Shown here one piece after another: positions 1 through 8,740 of a stretch of 64,000 bases of DNA; the stretch's first letter is position 1, and the number at the start of each line of letters is the position of its first letter. Source of the DNA: Limosilactobacillus panis (GTDB taxonomy: Bacteria > Bacillota > Bacilli > Lactobacillales > Lactobacillaceae). The DNA is taken from assembly GCF_019797825.1 (NCBI RefSeq), contig NZ_CP081855.1, positions 1,612,001 through 1,676,000 of the forward strand, in the 5' to 3' direction. Under the pieces are notes generated by a model. It saw only the letters and a program-made list of their open reading frames with translations, did no database searches and was not told the DNA's origin. Made by a program: the position numbers and the translations under genes.

Positions 1-135
1 CAGGCCCTTGTCCATGAACCAATTGTAAGAATCGGTTTGGATTTCAATCAGGTTAGGTAACTCGAGAACTTCCTTAATTCGGGAGTAACTACGACGGGTA
101 CGGTGTTTACCGTATTTTACTAAATGTCCGGCCAA
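1..135 (-). CDS. rpoB: RNA polymerase beta subunit, N-terminal part (runs off window)
   Basis: The reverse strand reads [19 protein letters not shown] and continues into [21 protein letters not shown], which is the conserved N-terminus of the RNA polymerase beta subunit of Firmicutes. Forty-five codons are visible before the window edge. The start is TTG, chosen because an AGAGAGGTGA ribosome site lies just upstream and no ATG fits; the protein then begins with the usual (M)[11 protein letters not shown]. The gene has its own promoter and a leader with an intrinsic terminator-like hairpin (separate entries). The rest of rpoB, and presumably rpoC, lies outside the window. Confidence 0.95.
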   Translation of the reverse strand, partial: MAGHLVKYGKHRTRRSYSRIKEVLELPNLIEIQTDSYNWFMDKGL

Positions 136-221
136 ACTGTTCACCTCTCTAATTTGTTGGGTGGGTTCATTCTAAATGTTACATTTTGATTACAATTGGG
201 TCAAAATCCAACTTTTGGGCA

Positions 222-258
222 AAAAAAATCCAAAAACAGTTTAAAAACTGTCTTTGGT
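222..258 (-). terminator. Terminator-like hairpin inside the rpoB leader (putative attenuator)
   Basis: On the reverse strand, CCAAAGACAGTTT and AAACTGTTTTTGG form a stem with a two-base loop, followed by ATTTTTTTT. The hairpin lies downstream of the rpoB promoter and about 90 bases upstream of the rpoB start. It therefore sits in the 5' UTR and could attenuate rpoB. A conserved Lacto-rpoB RNA motif is known upstream of rpoB in lactic acid bacteria; membership here is inferred from position only. Confidence 0.7.
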
Positions 259-325
259 TTTATTGCCAATCCCGATGGACAATAGATCACCGCGATTAGA
301 TGAACTCACAATTACATACTCTAAT

Positions 326-354
326 AGTATACTAACTGCCCCGTCACCTGTCAA
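326..354 (-). promoter_or_regulatory. rpoB promoter
   Basis: On the reverse strand a consensus TTGACA (-35), a 17-base spacer and TATACT (-10) are present. The start point would be near 319, giving a leader of about 185 bases that contains the terminator-like hairpin. The -35 lies only about 20 bases beyond the stop codon of the upstream TetR gene. Confidence 0.85.
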
Positions 355-372
355 TGATTTGGTCTAAAAATA

Positions 373-963
373 TTAACACTTAGCTAAACCGTTAATGATG
401 CAGTCTAAAATCAGCTTATCCCGTTGCTCCACCGTAATGGAATGACCACCGATTTGCTGATATGTACCAAAAATTGGAGAAAGACTAGCCAGGAACAACT
501 CGGCGGCTTCCTTTGGTAAAAGGTCTGGTCGAAGCTTTACTGCTGGTTGCTTAAAATAGTCTCCAATTGGCTCCAGGTAATCCATGGTGAAAATCATATT
601 CAACTTCTGCTGTGCACTTTTAGAAAGGAGCTGCATTGCTTGGTTGTATTGATCATAGATACTCAGTGGGTGGTGCTTCTTCAGGACCCGGACAATTTCA
701 AAGAGTTGTTCTTCCGGCGTCAACTTGTGTTTACGCATGACCTTGTTAATCTCTTGACGAATTTTCCCCGATAATTTTGTCATGACATCCAGGTATAGAA
801 CCTCCTTATCACTAAAGTGGTGGTAAAGTGCCGGTTGGGTAATCCCAATCTGCTTAGCGATATTCCTTGTTGATGTTTCTCCAAAGCCATTTTGCAAGAA
901 TAACTTCGTTGCCGTTTTTAAAATCGCTTGACGGGTCTTTTCTAATTGCTCTGCCCTTTTCAT
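373..963 (-). CDS. TetR/AcrR family transcriptional regulator
   Basis: About 196 residues, a normal TetR length. The N-terminal DNA-binding domain (roughly residues 8-55) contains the helix-turn-helix TSTRNIAKQIGITQPALYHHFSDKE; the C-terminal ligand domain is not recognisable to a ligand. The ATG at 963 is preferred over the adjoining TTG because GAGGAGG sits seven bases upstream. Its own promoter is at 994-1023. It stands alone between clpC and rpoB on the same strand, so its target is not clear from context. AT-rich repeats (ATTAG...CTAAT) around the -10 could be an autoregulatory site, which is inference. Confidence 0.85.
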   Translation of the reverse strand: MKRAEQLEKTRQAILKTATKLFLQNGFGETSTRNIAKQIGITQPALYHHFSDKEVLYLDVMTKLSGKIRQEINKVMRKHKLTPEEQLFEIVRVLKKHHPLSIYDQYNQAMQLLSKSAQQKLNMIFTMDYLEPIGDYFKQPAVKLRPDLLPKEAAELFLASLSPIFGTYQQIGGHSITVEQRDKLILDCIINGLAKC

Positions 964-993
964 CAAATTGCCTCCTCAAATTAGCTACTAACT

Positions 994-1023
994 ATTATAG
1001 AACTAATATTTATCATCTGACAA
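994..1023 (-). promoter_or_regulatory. Promoter of the TetR gene
   Basis: TTGTCA, an 18-base spacer and TATAAT on the reverse strand, just downstream of the clpC terminator. The start lies about 30 bases before the ribosome site. Confidence 0.65.
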
Positions 1024-1033
1024 CTATTTTTGA

Positions 1034-1076
1034 ACAAAAAATGCCTAAAATCCCTGTTATTAAAGGATTTTAGGCA
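1034..1076 (-). terminator. clpC terminator
   Basis: On the reverse strand TGCCTAAAATCC pairs with GGATTTTAGGCA and is followed by TTTTTT. It begins five bases after the clpC stop codon. Confidence 0.9.
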
Positions 1077-1081
1077 ATATC

Positions 1082-3583
1082 TTAGTGACTAATTTTTACT
1101 AATTTAGGGGTAGTGGACTGCTTATTCTTAACCTTAATCGTGATCTGACCCCGATGTGCACCCACGGTAACGGTGTCACCGCTGGTAATTTGGCCGTCAA
1201 TCAGCGCCGTACTGAGGTCGTCTTCAATCTTATCCTGGATGGCCCGTCGTAATGGTCGGGCCCCATATTCGGGATCATAGCCAACGGTCGCAATCAAATC
1301 AACTGCTGCGGGAGTAACCCGGAGCTTGATTCCCTGTTCGGCAACCCGGTCACGAAGCTCATTGGTCATTAACTTGACGATTTGGTGTAACTCACCTTTA
1401 TTTAAGGAGTGGAAGATAATCGTCTCGTCAATCCGGTTCAAGAATTCTGGCCGGAAGTGAAGCTTCAACTGCTGACGAATTGCTGCCGCCATTGCGTTGT
1501 AGTCCTGACTGATGTCTTTGGCGCCAAAGCCAACCTCCTTCTCATCCTGGAGCTGGGTGGCCCCCAGGTTAGAAGTCATAATAATGATGGTGTTGCGGAA
1601 GTCAATCCGTCGTCCCTTTGAATCCGTCAGGTAACCATCGTCTAGAACTTGGAGGAGGAGGTTGAAGACATCAGGGTGAGCTTTTTCTGCTTCATCGAGC
1701 AGGACAACGGAATACGGGTGTTGACGAACCTTTTCGGTTAACTGGCCGCCCTCGTCATAACCCACGTAACCAGGGGCAGCCCCAATCAACCGGCTGGTAC
1801 TGTACTTTTCCATGTACTCGGACATGTCAATCCGGATCATGTTATCTTCGGAACCAAACATTGCCTCAGCAAGGGCTTTGGCTAGTTCAGTCTTCCCCAC
1901 CCCAGTTGGCCCTAGGAACATGAAGGAGCCAATTGGCCGGTTAGGGTTCTTCAAGCCACTCCGCGCTCGCCGAATGGCCTTGGCAACGGCATCAACAGCC
2001 TCATCTTGGCCAATAACCCGCTTGTGAAGGACCTTTTCGAGATTAATTAAGCGGTCACTTTCACTCCGCTTAAGCTGTGTCAGTGGAACACCGGTCCATT
2101 CAGCAACTATTTTTGCAACATCTTCACCCGTGACCTTGAGGCGGTAATGTTGCTGACCATTACTCTGTCGACTGTCTTCTCGCTCCTCTTGCTGGTTTAA
2201 CTTGGCACGGAGAGCAAGCTCGTTTTCCCGCAAGGCCGCAGCCTTATCAAAGTCCTGTTCCTCGATTGCGTCCTCCTTTTGTGCCTGGAGGTCAGTGATC
2301 CGGTCTGCTAGAGATGGCTGATGCTGCTTATTTTCCTCTGCGTTAATCCGCACCATGGCTGCCGATTCATCCATCAGGTCAATTGCCTTGTCTGGTAAAA
2401 AGCGGTCAGAGATGTAACGGTCGGAAAGCTTAACGGCCTGTTCGAGCGCATCATCAGTAATATTGGCATGGTGGTGAGCCTCATAGCGGGGCCGCAAGCC
2501 CTTCAGAATTGCCAAGGACTCTTCAGGTGTCGGTTCATCAATTTGGACGGTCGCAAACCGCCGTTCCAACGCCGCATCAGATTCAATATACTTCTGGTAC
2601 TCATCAAGGGTCGTGGCCCCAATTGTTTGGAGTTGCCCCCGGGCCAGTGCCGGTTTAAGGATGTTGGAAGCATCAATGGCCCCCTCGGCACCACCGGCCC
2701 CGATAAGGGTATGTAATTCATCAATAAAGAGGATAACGTGGCCGTCTGCCTGAATTTCATCAATAACCTTTTTAAGACGGTTTTCGAATTCACCACGGTA
2801 CTTGGTTCCAGCAACCAGTGAGCCCATATCCAAGACCATCAACCGCTTATTAGCCAGTTCAGACGGGACCAGGCCCTTAACCATCCGCTGAGCAAGGCCT
2901 TCCGCAATGGCGGTCTTACCAACCCCCGGTTCACCTATCAGAACCGGATTGTTCTTTGTCCGTCGGCTAAGAATCTGCTCAGTGCGCTTAATTTCTTTGT
3001 TTCGGCCAACAACGGGGTCGAGCTTATCTTCACGGGCCATGGCCGTCAGGTCCCGAGCCAGCTTATCAAGGGTTGGCGTTCCACTCTTACGGTTGGCAGT
3101 TACTGCCCGCCCCCGGCTGGCTTGATGGAGCTGACTCTCCGCTATGCCTAGCCGCCGAAGGGTAACCTTACGAACCTGGCGTGGCAAAACATCAAGGCTA
3201 TACAGGATCCGTGATGAAAGGACACTCTCGTCCGCAATCAGCGCCAGCAAAATATGTTCGGTCCCAATCTTTAGGGCGTGCATCTGCTGAGCCTCTTGAC
3301 CAGCAAGACTTAAAACCTGCTTGGCCTTCGGTGAGTACGGCAGGTAATCCGCCGGACCCAACTGGTCAAGGGTACCATAACCAATCAAACGTTCAATTTC
3401 TTCACGGATATCGTCGCTGGTAATTGAAAATTGTTCAAAAATTTTGTTCGCAATACCATCCTTGTTCATTGCAAGGGCTAATAGAAGGTGTTCTGTTCCT
3501 ACCGCTTGGTGTTTAAAGTATTTAGCCTGCTCATGAGCAATCATTAAAACATGTTTGGCACTTGAGGTAAACATGTTATCCAT
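1082..3583 (-). CDS. clpC: ATP-dependent Clp protease ATP-binding subunit ClpC
   Basis: HSP100 unfoldase that feeds proteins to ClpP. Domains in order: two Clp_N repeats (about 1-145), AAA+ module 1 with Walker A GEPGVGKT and IDELHTL Walker B, a UVR-type linker ([18 protein letters not shown]), AAA+ module 2 with Walker A GPTGVGKT, and a ClpB-type D2 small domain ending near residue 815. About 833 residues, the family length. ATG at 3583 is used; a TTG two codons earlier is also possible because the AGAAGGG ribosome site overlaps the ctsR stop. It forms an operon with ctsR, so CtsR repression through the box upstream of ctsR is expected. Confidence 0.96.
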   Translation of the reverse strand: MDNMFTSSAKHVLMIAHEQAKYFKHQAVGTEHLLLALAMNKDGIANKIFEQFSITSDDIREEIERLIGYGTLDQLGPADYLPYSPKAKQVLSLAGQEAQQMHALKIGTEHILLALIADESVLSSRILYSLDVLPRQVRKVTLRRLGIAESQLHQASRGRAVTANRKSGTPTLDKLARDLTAMAREDKLDPVVGRNKEIKRTEQILSRRTKNNPVLIGEPGVGKTAIAEGLAQRMVKGLVPSELANKRLMVLDMGSLVAGTKYRGEFENRLKKVIDEIQADGHVILFIDELHTLIGAGGAEGAIDASNILKPALARGQLQTIGATTLDEYQKYIESDAALERRFATVQIDEPTPEESLAILKGLRPRYEAHHHANITDDALEQAVKLSDRYISDRFLPDKAIDLMDESAAMVRINAEENKQHQPSLADRITDLQAQKEDAIEEQDFDKAAALRENELALRAKLNQQEEREDSRQSNGQQHYRLKVTGEDVAKIVAEWTGVPLTQLKRSESDRLINLEKVLHKRVIGQDEAVDAVAKAIRRARSGLKNPNRPIGSFMFLGPTGVGKTELAKALAEAMFGSEDNMIRIDMSEYMEKYSTSRLIGAAPGYVGYDEGGQLTEKVRQHPYSVVLLDEAEKAHPDVFNLLLQVLDDGYLTDSKGRRIDFRNTIIIMTSNLGATQLQDEKEVGFGAKDISQDYNAMAAAIRQQLKLHFRPEFLNRIDETIIFHSLNKGELHQIVKLMTNELRDRVAEQGIKLRVTPAAVDLIATVGYDPEYGARPLRRAIQDKIEDDLSTALIDGQITSGDTVTVGAHRGQITIKVKNKQSTTPKLVKISH

Positions 3584-3598
3584 TAGCAATCATCCCTT

Positions 3599-4066
3599 CT
3601 AACTTTCATACCGTAACCGGTTTAACAGTGAAACCAATACTCTCGCTCTCAGTTGAGCCTCAACTGTCGTGTTACCAACGTCCAAGGTCTGCTTAGAAAG
3701 AGCTACCAACATCAGGTCTCCTTCCCGCCGCGTAATTACTTTTTCGTCGTAGAGCGTCTGGACAATGGCAAAGGCGTCCCGTTCCCGGATTGAGTCACCA
3801 ATTGCTTGGGTTAATGAGTTTAACACGTCAACGTTATCAAGTAAATTAACCCGCTCAATCCGGATATAGCCGCCACCTCCACGCTTACTCTTCACCAGGT
3901 AACCGTTCTGAATAGTAAACCGAGTCTTAATTACATAGTTAATCTGCGAGGGAACCACGTCAAAATGGTTAGCAATCTCTGACCGCCGAATCTCAATCTG
4001 TGCAGAGTTGCCGAGAATTTCTTTTAAATATGCTTCAATCACATCCGAAATGCTCTTATTTTCCAT
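3599..4066 (-). CDS. ctsR: Class III stress gene repressor CtsR
   Basis: Repressor of clp genes in low-GC Gram-positives. The N-terminal winged helix includes FDVVPSQINYVIKTRF and the RGGGGYIRI wing; the C-terminal dimerisation region includes REGDLMLVAL. Length about 155 residues, as usual. The ATG at 4066 (MENKSISDVIE) is chosen over an in-frame ATG at 4081 because GGAGGGCGG lies just before it. It is the first gene of the ctsR-clpC operon; the two genes nearly touch. The McsA/McsB genes found between them in Bacillus are absent, as is normal in lactobacilli. A CtsR box precedes it, implying autoregulation. Confidence 0.95.
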   Translation of the reverse strand: MENKSISDVIEAYLKEILGNSAQIEIRRSEIANHFDVVPSQINYVIKTRFTIQNGYLVKSKRGGGGYIRIERVNLLDNVDVLNSLTQAIGDSIRERDAFAIVQTLYDEKVITRREGDLMLVALSKQTLDVGNTTVEAQLRARVLVSLLNRLRYES

Positions 4067-4083
4067 TTGTCCGCCCTCCATTT

Positions 4084-4100
4084 ATTGACTAATCTTGACC
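4084..4100 (-). promoter_or_regulatory. CtsR operator
   Basis: The reverse strand reads GGTCAAG ATT AGTCAAT. This closely matches the CtsR direct heptad repeat (A/G)GTCAAA-NAN-(A/G)GTCAAA with its 3-base spacer. It lies between a possible -10 (TATGAT) and the ribosome site of ctsR. Confidence 0.85.
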
Positions 4101-4144
4101 ATTATTTTATCATAAGTCACCTTTTTTTCCCATTTAAAACACTT

Positions 4145-4280
4145 GAAACAAAAAGAGACCGGCAATGCCAGTCTCTTTTGAAGGTCACGCATAACAACTC
4201 TCATAGCCTGATATGAACAATAACCGAGCCGTGCCCTGTCAATCATTGTTCTAAGTCTAATCCACTCAGTTGTTATGCGC
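4145..4280 (-). ncRNA. Candidate structured RNA with its own terminator, family unknown
   Basis: Between adh and ctsR the reverse strand can form a 12-bp closing stem (4268-4279 with 4188-4199), a central bubble, an inner 9-bp stem (4243-4251 with 4215-4223) and a small GGGC/GCUC tip. It ends in a terminator hairpin at 4151-4179 followed by T-rich sequence. The inner stem and the terminator each contain one pair that is G-U on this strand but A-C on the other, which favours transcription from the reverse strand. I see no T-box, SRP RNA or RNase P signature. It could be a small RNA or the structured 3' UTR of the alcohol dehydrogenase gene. Confidence 0.5.
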
Positions 4281-4317
4281 TTTCTTATCATAAATTAATC
4301 AATGTTAAGTGTGATGC

Positions 4318-5340
4318 TTACTTTTCGAGAGAGAAGTCAACAACATTCCGACCAACAACCTTGTTGTCCTTCAGTTCTTGAATCATATCGTTGATTTCAG
4401 AAAGCTTCCGGGTGTGAACGATTGGGTGAACCTTACCTTCAGCACCGAATTGGAAACATTCAGCCAAGTCTTGACGGGTACCAACTAAGGAACCAGCGAC
4501 GATAATCCCATCGAGAACCGTCTTAGCAATGTTCAACTTCATGTCACCTTGTGGAAGGGCAACCGCAACTAAGCGGCCGTCTGGACGAAGGGAGTTAATA
4601 GCTTGGTCAAAAGCAGCGGTAGTAACAGCAGTAACAACTGCGGCGTGGACACCGCCAACCTTTTCTTGGATTTGTTCATCAACATTGTTATCGTGACGGT
4701 TGATGCAAATTTCAGCACCATTTTCCTTAGCAGCCTTCAGCTTGTCTGGGTTACCATCAACGGCAATAACGTGAGCACCAAAGACGTTGTGGGCAAATTG
4801 GATACCGAGGTTACCAAGGCCACCAGCACCAACGATTGATACCCATTGACCAGGTTTGATGTCAGCAACCTTCAGTGCCTTGTACATAGTAACACCGGCA
4901 CAAGTCAGCGAGGTAGCTTCAACAGGATCTAATCCTTCTGGAACCTTGACAGCGTAGTCAGCTGGAACGATACATTGTTGTGCCATTGCACCATCAGCTG
5001 TGTAACCAGCATTCAGGACGTTACGGCAAAGGGTTTCACGACCGGTCAGGCAGTATTCACAGTGGCCACAGCCCTTGAAGAACCAAGCGATTGATACCCG
5101 GTCCCCAACCTTCAAACTAGTAACGCCAGGAGCAACCTTTGATACACGGCCAACACCTTCGTGGCCAATAATCCGGCCTGGCTTCTTACCGAAGTCACCG
5201 GCAGCACAGTGCAGGTCAGTGTGGCAAAGGCCACAGTATTCCATATCAACTAAAGCTTCGCCAGGCTTCAAATCACGAAGCTTGACATCCTTAACAGTAA
5301 CGTACCCATCTACTGGATCATTAATAACAGCAGCTTTCAT
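4318..5340 (-). CDS. adhP: Zinc-dependent alcohol dehydrogenase (AdhP type)
   Basis: Medium-chain NAD-dependent alcohol dehydrogenase, 340 residues, interconverting aldehydes such as acetaldehyde and alcohols. Catalytic zinc ligands are visible in [10 protein letters not shown] (C36) and GHEGVG (H60, E61). Structural zinc cysteines occur in [16 protein letters not shown] (about 91-105). The NAD-binding Rossmann motif GAGGLGNLG is near 170. The start is supported by AGGAGA upstream. It is monocistronic. A TTGTGAA half-site resembling the Rex (NADH sensor) operator lies near the -10 region, but the second half is poor, so Rex control is only a suggestion. Confidence 0.93.
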   Translation of the reverse strand: MKAAVINDPVDGYVTVKDVKLRDLKPGEALVDMEYCGLCHTDLHCAAGDFGKKPGRIIGHEGVGRVSKVAPGVTSLKVGDRVSIAWFFKGCGHCEYCLTGRETLCRNVLNAGYTADGAMAQQCIVPADYAVKVPEGLDPVEATSLTCAGVTMYKALKVADIKPGQWVSIVGAGGLGNLGIQFAHNVFGAHVIAVDGNPDKLKAAKENGAEICINRHDNNVDEQIQEKVGGVHAAVVTAVTTAAFDQAINSLRPDGRLVAVALPQGDMKLNIAKTVLDGIIVAGSLVGTRQDLAECFQFGAEGKVHPIVHTRKLSEINDMIQELKDNKVVGRNVVDFSLEK

Positions 5341-5452
5341 AAGCTAAAATCTCCTTCTCAAAGACATGTTATACTTTTCACAATTATTATGATATCAGAA
5401 CTAGTTTATTTTTTAAAGCCCGTTTTGAATAATTTTATTAATTTTAGTTAGC

Positions 5453-6446
5453 CGGATTTACAATCTAAGTGCAACATCATAAATTAAACAAAAAGGCCAT
5501 GAAGACCTAAACTTAAATTGACCAAAAAATAAGAAAGGTGATCTTCATGACTCAGATTGATTCTAACATTCCTCGTCACTACCATCAACTAACTAGTGAG
5601 CAGCGTAGACAGATTGAGGCACTACATGATCTGAACTGGCCTAATGCCGCAATCGCCAGAAAGCTTCACTGTCATCGGTCAACGACGGGGCCATTTCTTC
5701 TTTAAGCTCCTAACCAAACAGCTGGGCAGCCAATTTAACGCGATGAGTGTGGACGAGTTTATTGGCCAGTTCAAGTTAAAGTTTCCTGACCAGTTTTGTC
5801 CGTCAACGCCAACTGTTTACCGCTATATTGACCAGGGACGGTTAGCCATTAAGAATCTTGATTTACCACAGAAGCTAAGTCGGCATCTAAAAAAGCACCA
5901 TCGTTCCCACTCTCGGCAAGCAGTGAAGCGGCTGGGAGTTTCAATTGAAAAACGCCCGCAAAAGATTAATCAGCGCCAACGTCCTTTTGATTGGGAGGGG
6001 GGATTTAGTCAAGGGGGTTCGGCGGAAGAATCAACCAGCCCTGATGACCCTAACAGAACGCTTAACGCGCTTTGAGATTGTCATTAAGATTCCCAATTAC
6101 CGAGCAGGAACCTGTCGTCAAGAGCTTCAGAAGGTGATTAATTACCATCCAAACTGGTTTAACTCGATCACTTTTGATAATGGTGCCGAATTCTCTACAT
6201 TGGCTAAAATTAGACATGCCAAGATTTACTTCGCTCACCCGTACTCACCTTGGGAACGCGGAAGCAATGAAAACAATAATGGACTGCTTCGTCAATTCTA
6301 TCCCAAGGGCCAACCCATTAAGCAATCCCTTCTCTACCTCTACCAAGCAGTCCAAGCCCCGCAAGCTTCTTCACTACCACACCGCTCAACAATGTTTTCA
6401 TCAATATTTAGCTTCATAGCCATGTTGCACTTGAGTTGACAATTCG
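5453..6446 (+). mobile_element. Degenerate IS30-family insertion sequence
   Basis: Imperfect terminal inverted repeats of about 26 bp are present: CCGGATTTACAATCTAAGTG followed by CAACAT on the left, and its near-complement from ATGTTGCACTTGAGTTGACA on the right. Between them is a broken IS30-type transposase reading frame. The copy is shorter than a full IS30 element and cannot move by itself. Confidence 0.8.
5547..6420 (+). pseudogene. IS30-family transposase, fragmented
   Basis: The frame opens at ATG 5547 with an IS30-like helix-turn-helix region (RHYHQLTSEQRRQIEALHDL, AAIARKLHCHRST). It then loses frame after an internal deletion near 5690. It resumes as FPDQFCPSTPTVYRYIDQG. A run of seven G near 5996 shifts the frame inside the first catalytic motif, which should read WEGDLVKG. 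The remaining part contains the second and third catalytic regions (FDNGAEF, HPYSPWERGSNENNNGLLRQF). At least two lesions, so it is not functional. Confidence 0.85.
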
Positions 6447-6505
6447 GGTTTACAAATCAACTAAGAAAATAGCTCTAGTTATTTAAAAACATGATATACT
6501 GAAGT

Positions 6506-6607
6506 CATTCTAAGGCGGTCGCTCTAATTGACAGAGCGCTTAAAAGTCCCTTAGTAACCTAATTTTTTCAATTTCTGTAATTGATAGGTTACTAAGGGAC
6601 TTTTTAT
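6506..6607 (+). ncRNA. Candidate small RNA ending in a strong terminator hairpin
   Basis: An extended -10 (TGATATACT at 6492-6500) lacks a good -35. It is followed by a hairpin CGCTCT-AATTGAC-AGAGCG and then a perfect 20-bp stem (6542-6561 with 6585-6604) with an inner TCAATT/AATTGA stem and a TTTTT tail. A transcript of about 100 bases would contain only two hairpins and no convincing reading frame. The same large hairpin could simply be a bidirectional terminator for the glycerate kinase gene on the other strand. Confidence 0.4.
6542..6604. terminator. Bidirectional terminator hairpin
   Basis: Arms of 20 perfect bases (AAAAGTCCCTTAGTAACCTA and its complement) are flanked by A-rich and T-rich tracts on both sides. 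It lies 40 bases beyond the stop of the glycerate kinase gene. Confidence 0.8.
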
Positions 6608-6643
6608 TTATCTGGCAGATTGCAAGAAATAACTTGAACGAAT

Positions 6644-7834
6644 TTAGTGACGTAGATTAAGCAAGAAGATCTCAATTGGTGTATGCCAATTACTTACCCT
6701 AATCAAACGCGCAACGTTTTCCGCAGTTTGGGCAATATCATTAGGGGCATCACAAAGAGCCTGTTTTAATGACTTCGCGCCAGCAGGAGTTGCAAAAATC
6801 GCATCAATTGCACCTGTCGTATAAAGGCTATTACCCCCCCTACCGATATTACCAGCTAAGACAATCACCGGTGCTTTGGGGGCAACACTCTTGCATGCCT
6901 TTGCAACGCCATAGGGGGTCTTGCCAAATTTGGTCTGGAAGTCAATCCCCCCTTCACCGGTAAAAACAAAATCAGCATCAGCAGCTTTTTTCTTTTAATT
7001 TTGTAGCGGCAATTACCAAATCTACGCCATGCTGCATCTGAGCATTGGTAAACACTAACAGTCCTGCCCCAAGTCCACCAGCTGCTCCGGCCCCGGCGAG
7101 CTTCTCAACTGATTGACCGGTCCTTCTGGTAATCACTTCGGCATAGTGGTGAAGGTTTCGATCAAGAATTTTTACCATTTCCGGAGTTGCTCCTTTTTGG
7201 GGGCCGAAAATAGGCGCGGTGCCCTTGGGACCAGTCAATGGGTTCGTGACGTCTGAGGCAATCGCAATTGTTGCTTTAGCGATACGTGGATCAACCTGTG
7301 AAGTATCGATCTGCGCTAGTTCAGCTAGCGCCCCACCACCAAACCCAATTGGTTGTCCGTCAGCTTTCAGGAGTCGGGCACCAAGAGCCTGGGCCATCCC
7401 GGCACCACCATCGACGGTTGCGCTCCCACCAATTCCAATAATAATTTTCTTGGCTCCCCGTTTAATAGCATTAAGGATCAGTTCACCCGTACCATAGGTG
7501 GTTGTAACAAGGGGATTCGCTGTTTTAGCATTGATAAACTGAATCCCGCTCGCGGCCGCCATTTCAATAACCGCTGTCTCGCCATCCCCAAGTAATCCAT
7601 AGTCCGCATCAACTAAATGATTAAGGGGGTTATGAACTTTTGCGGTAACCAGTTTTCCTGCAGTAGCGTCAACCAGGGACTGGACCGTCCCTTCACCACC
7701 ATCAGCCATAGGGACTAAAACGTATTCAGCATCTGGATAAACTCTTTTGATCCCCCTAGCCATTGCCTTGGCGGCTTCTTTAGCGGTCAGGCCGCCTTTA
7801 AAAGAGTCTGGAGCAATTATAAATTTCGTGGCAT
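6644..7834 (-). pseudogene. glxK: Glycerate kinase, two frameshifts
   Basis: Family of ATP-dependent glycerate kinases (glycerate to phosphoglycerate). The sequence encodes KFIIAPDSFKGGLTAKEAA, then ADGGEGTV, GIGGSATVDGGAGMAQALGA and GAGAAGGLGAGL. The C-terminus is IVLAGNIGRGGNSLYTTGAID. The frame is broken twice. ATG 7834 (good AGAAGGA ribosome site) needs one extra A in the run before AAATTTATAATT to reach the conserved frame. Near 6987 one extra A in GAAAAAAGC ends the frame early at KLKEKSC. Both changes are in A runs, so either the gene is decaying or these are sequencing errors. All catalytic blocks are otherwise well kept. Confidence 0.85.
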
Positions 7835-7920
7835 ATTCCTTCTTCCTTCTACATTAAATCTATGAAGTCGTCCAGCGCTACCGCATCGCTGTCAATCATT
7901 ATCCACCCTTTCTTTTCGAA

Positions 7921-8712
7921 TTAGCAAATTCTCCCTAACGCTTCTTCAAAAATTGGTAACCATTTTTGCTGGTAACCGGCGCGGGTTGGATGAATTGAAT
8001 CAGCCATGTATAGTGAAGCCTCACCATGCGGTACTTCCTCATTATGGTAAAGGTCAATGATTGTAAAATGCCATTTGGCCTGCAGCTCAAAGAGACGGTT
8101 AACCATTTGCGCATAAAGTTCGTTATCAAAGCAGGGATTAGTGTATATAAATACTGGGACGTGCCAACATACTCTTACATAATTGAGAATATATTCAATG
8201 GCTCCTGTAATTGTTTTAACATCGTACTGATCACTACAACTAATCTTACCAAGCAGATTAGGGGCCTTTTTAGCGTCATTTGTAGATAGCTGTAAGACGA
8301 AGGCATCCAGTTTTGCTGCCTTGTCGATACTGCGCAGACGGGCAACATAGGAATCATGGGGGAAGAAGGTGTTTTGGTCTACTAACGTTGTTCCAGAGAC
8401 CGCCTCCTTAATCGCCAGTATGCCATCCCTTTTGGCTAAATAATCGACGAAGGATTCGCCAAGGGCACCATAGCCAAAGGTCACGGAGCTCCCCAGAAAA
8501 GCAATCCGCTTGCCTTTTAAAACTGACGGCACCGTTTTAGTAGCGTTGACACCATACTGGGCAGCGTTTCCAGAAAGACGTCTTAGGCCATCAAGGGTGT
8601 GAACAAATTGAGGACTTATGCTGCCAAACTTAGCAATCTCGTCTTTGACCTCGTCAAGAGCATACCTCGATAAGTCATTTTCTGTTTTTAATTTTACTAA
8701 GATGTCTTGCAT
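7921..8712 (-). CDS. SGNH/GDSL-type hydrolase
   Basis: 263 residues. The SGNH fold blocks are recognisable: block I with the nucleophile serine in LGSSVTFGYG (about residues 72-82), a block III-like QLSTND (about 141) and block V DSIHPTRAGY carrying the Asp-x-x-His pair (about 239-248). No signal peptide, so a cytoplasmic esterase or deacylase is likely; the substrate is unknown. An extra N-terminal segment of about 65 residues precedes the hydrolase core. It lies between the broken glycerate kinase gene and a flavoprotein gene on the same strand. Confidence 0.8.
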   Translation of the reverse strand: MQDILVKLKTENDLSRYALDEVKDEIAKFGSISPQFVHTLDGLRRLSGNAAQYGVNATKTVPSVLKGKRIAFLGSSVTFGYGALGESFVDYLAKRDGILAIKEAVSGTTLVDQNTFFPHDSYVARLRSIDKAAKLDAFVLQLSTNDAKKAPNLLGKISCSDQYDVKTITGAIEYILNYVRVCWHVPVFIYTNPCFDNELYAQMVNRLFELQAKWHFTIIDLYHNEEVPHGEASLYMADSIHPTRAGYQQKWLPIFEEALGRIC

Positions 8713-8740
8713 GTTTAACCTCTTTTTTTCATATCACAAA

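Noticed and set aside
4082..4291. 69-codon open frame between adhP and ctsR
   Set aside because: It runs through the terminator hairpin, the RNA stems and the CtsR box; no ribosome site.
5370..5395. Rex operator upstream of adhP
   Set aside because: Only one half-site (TTGTGAA) is good; kept as a remark in the gene entry, not as a feature.
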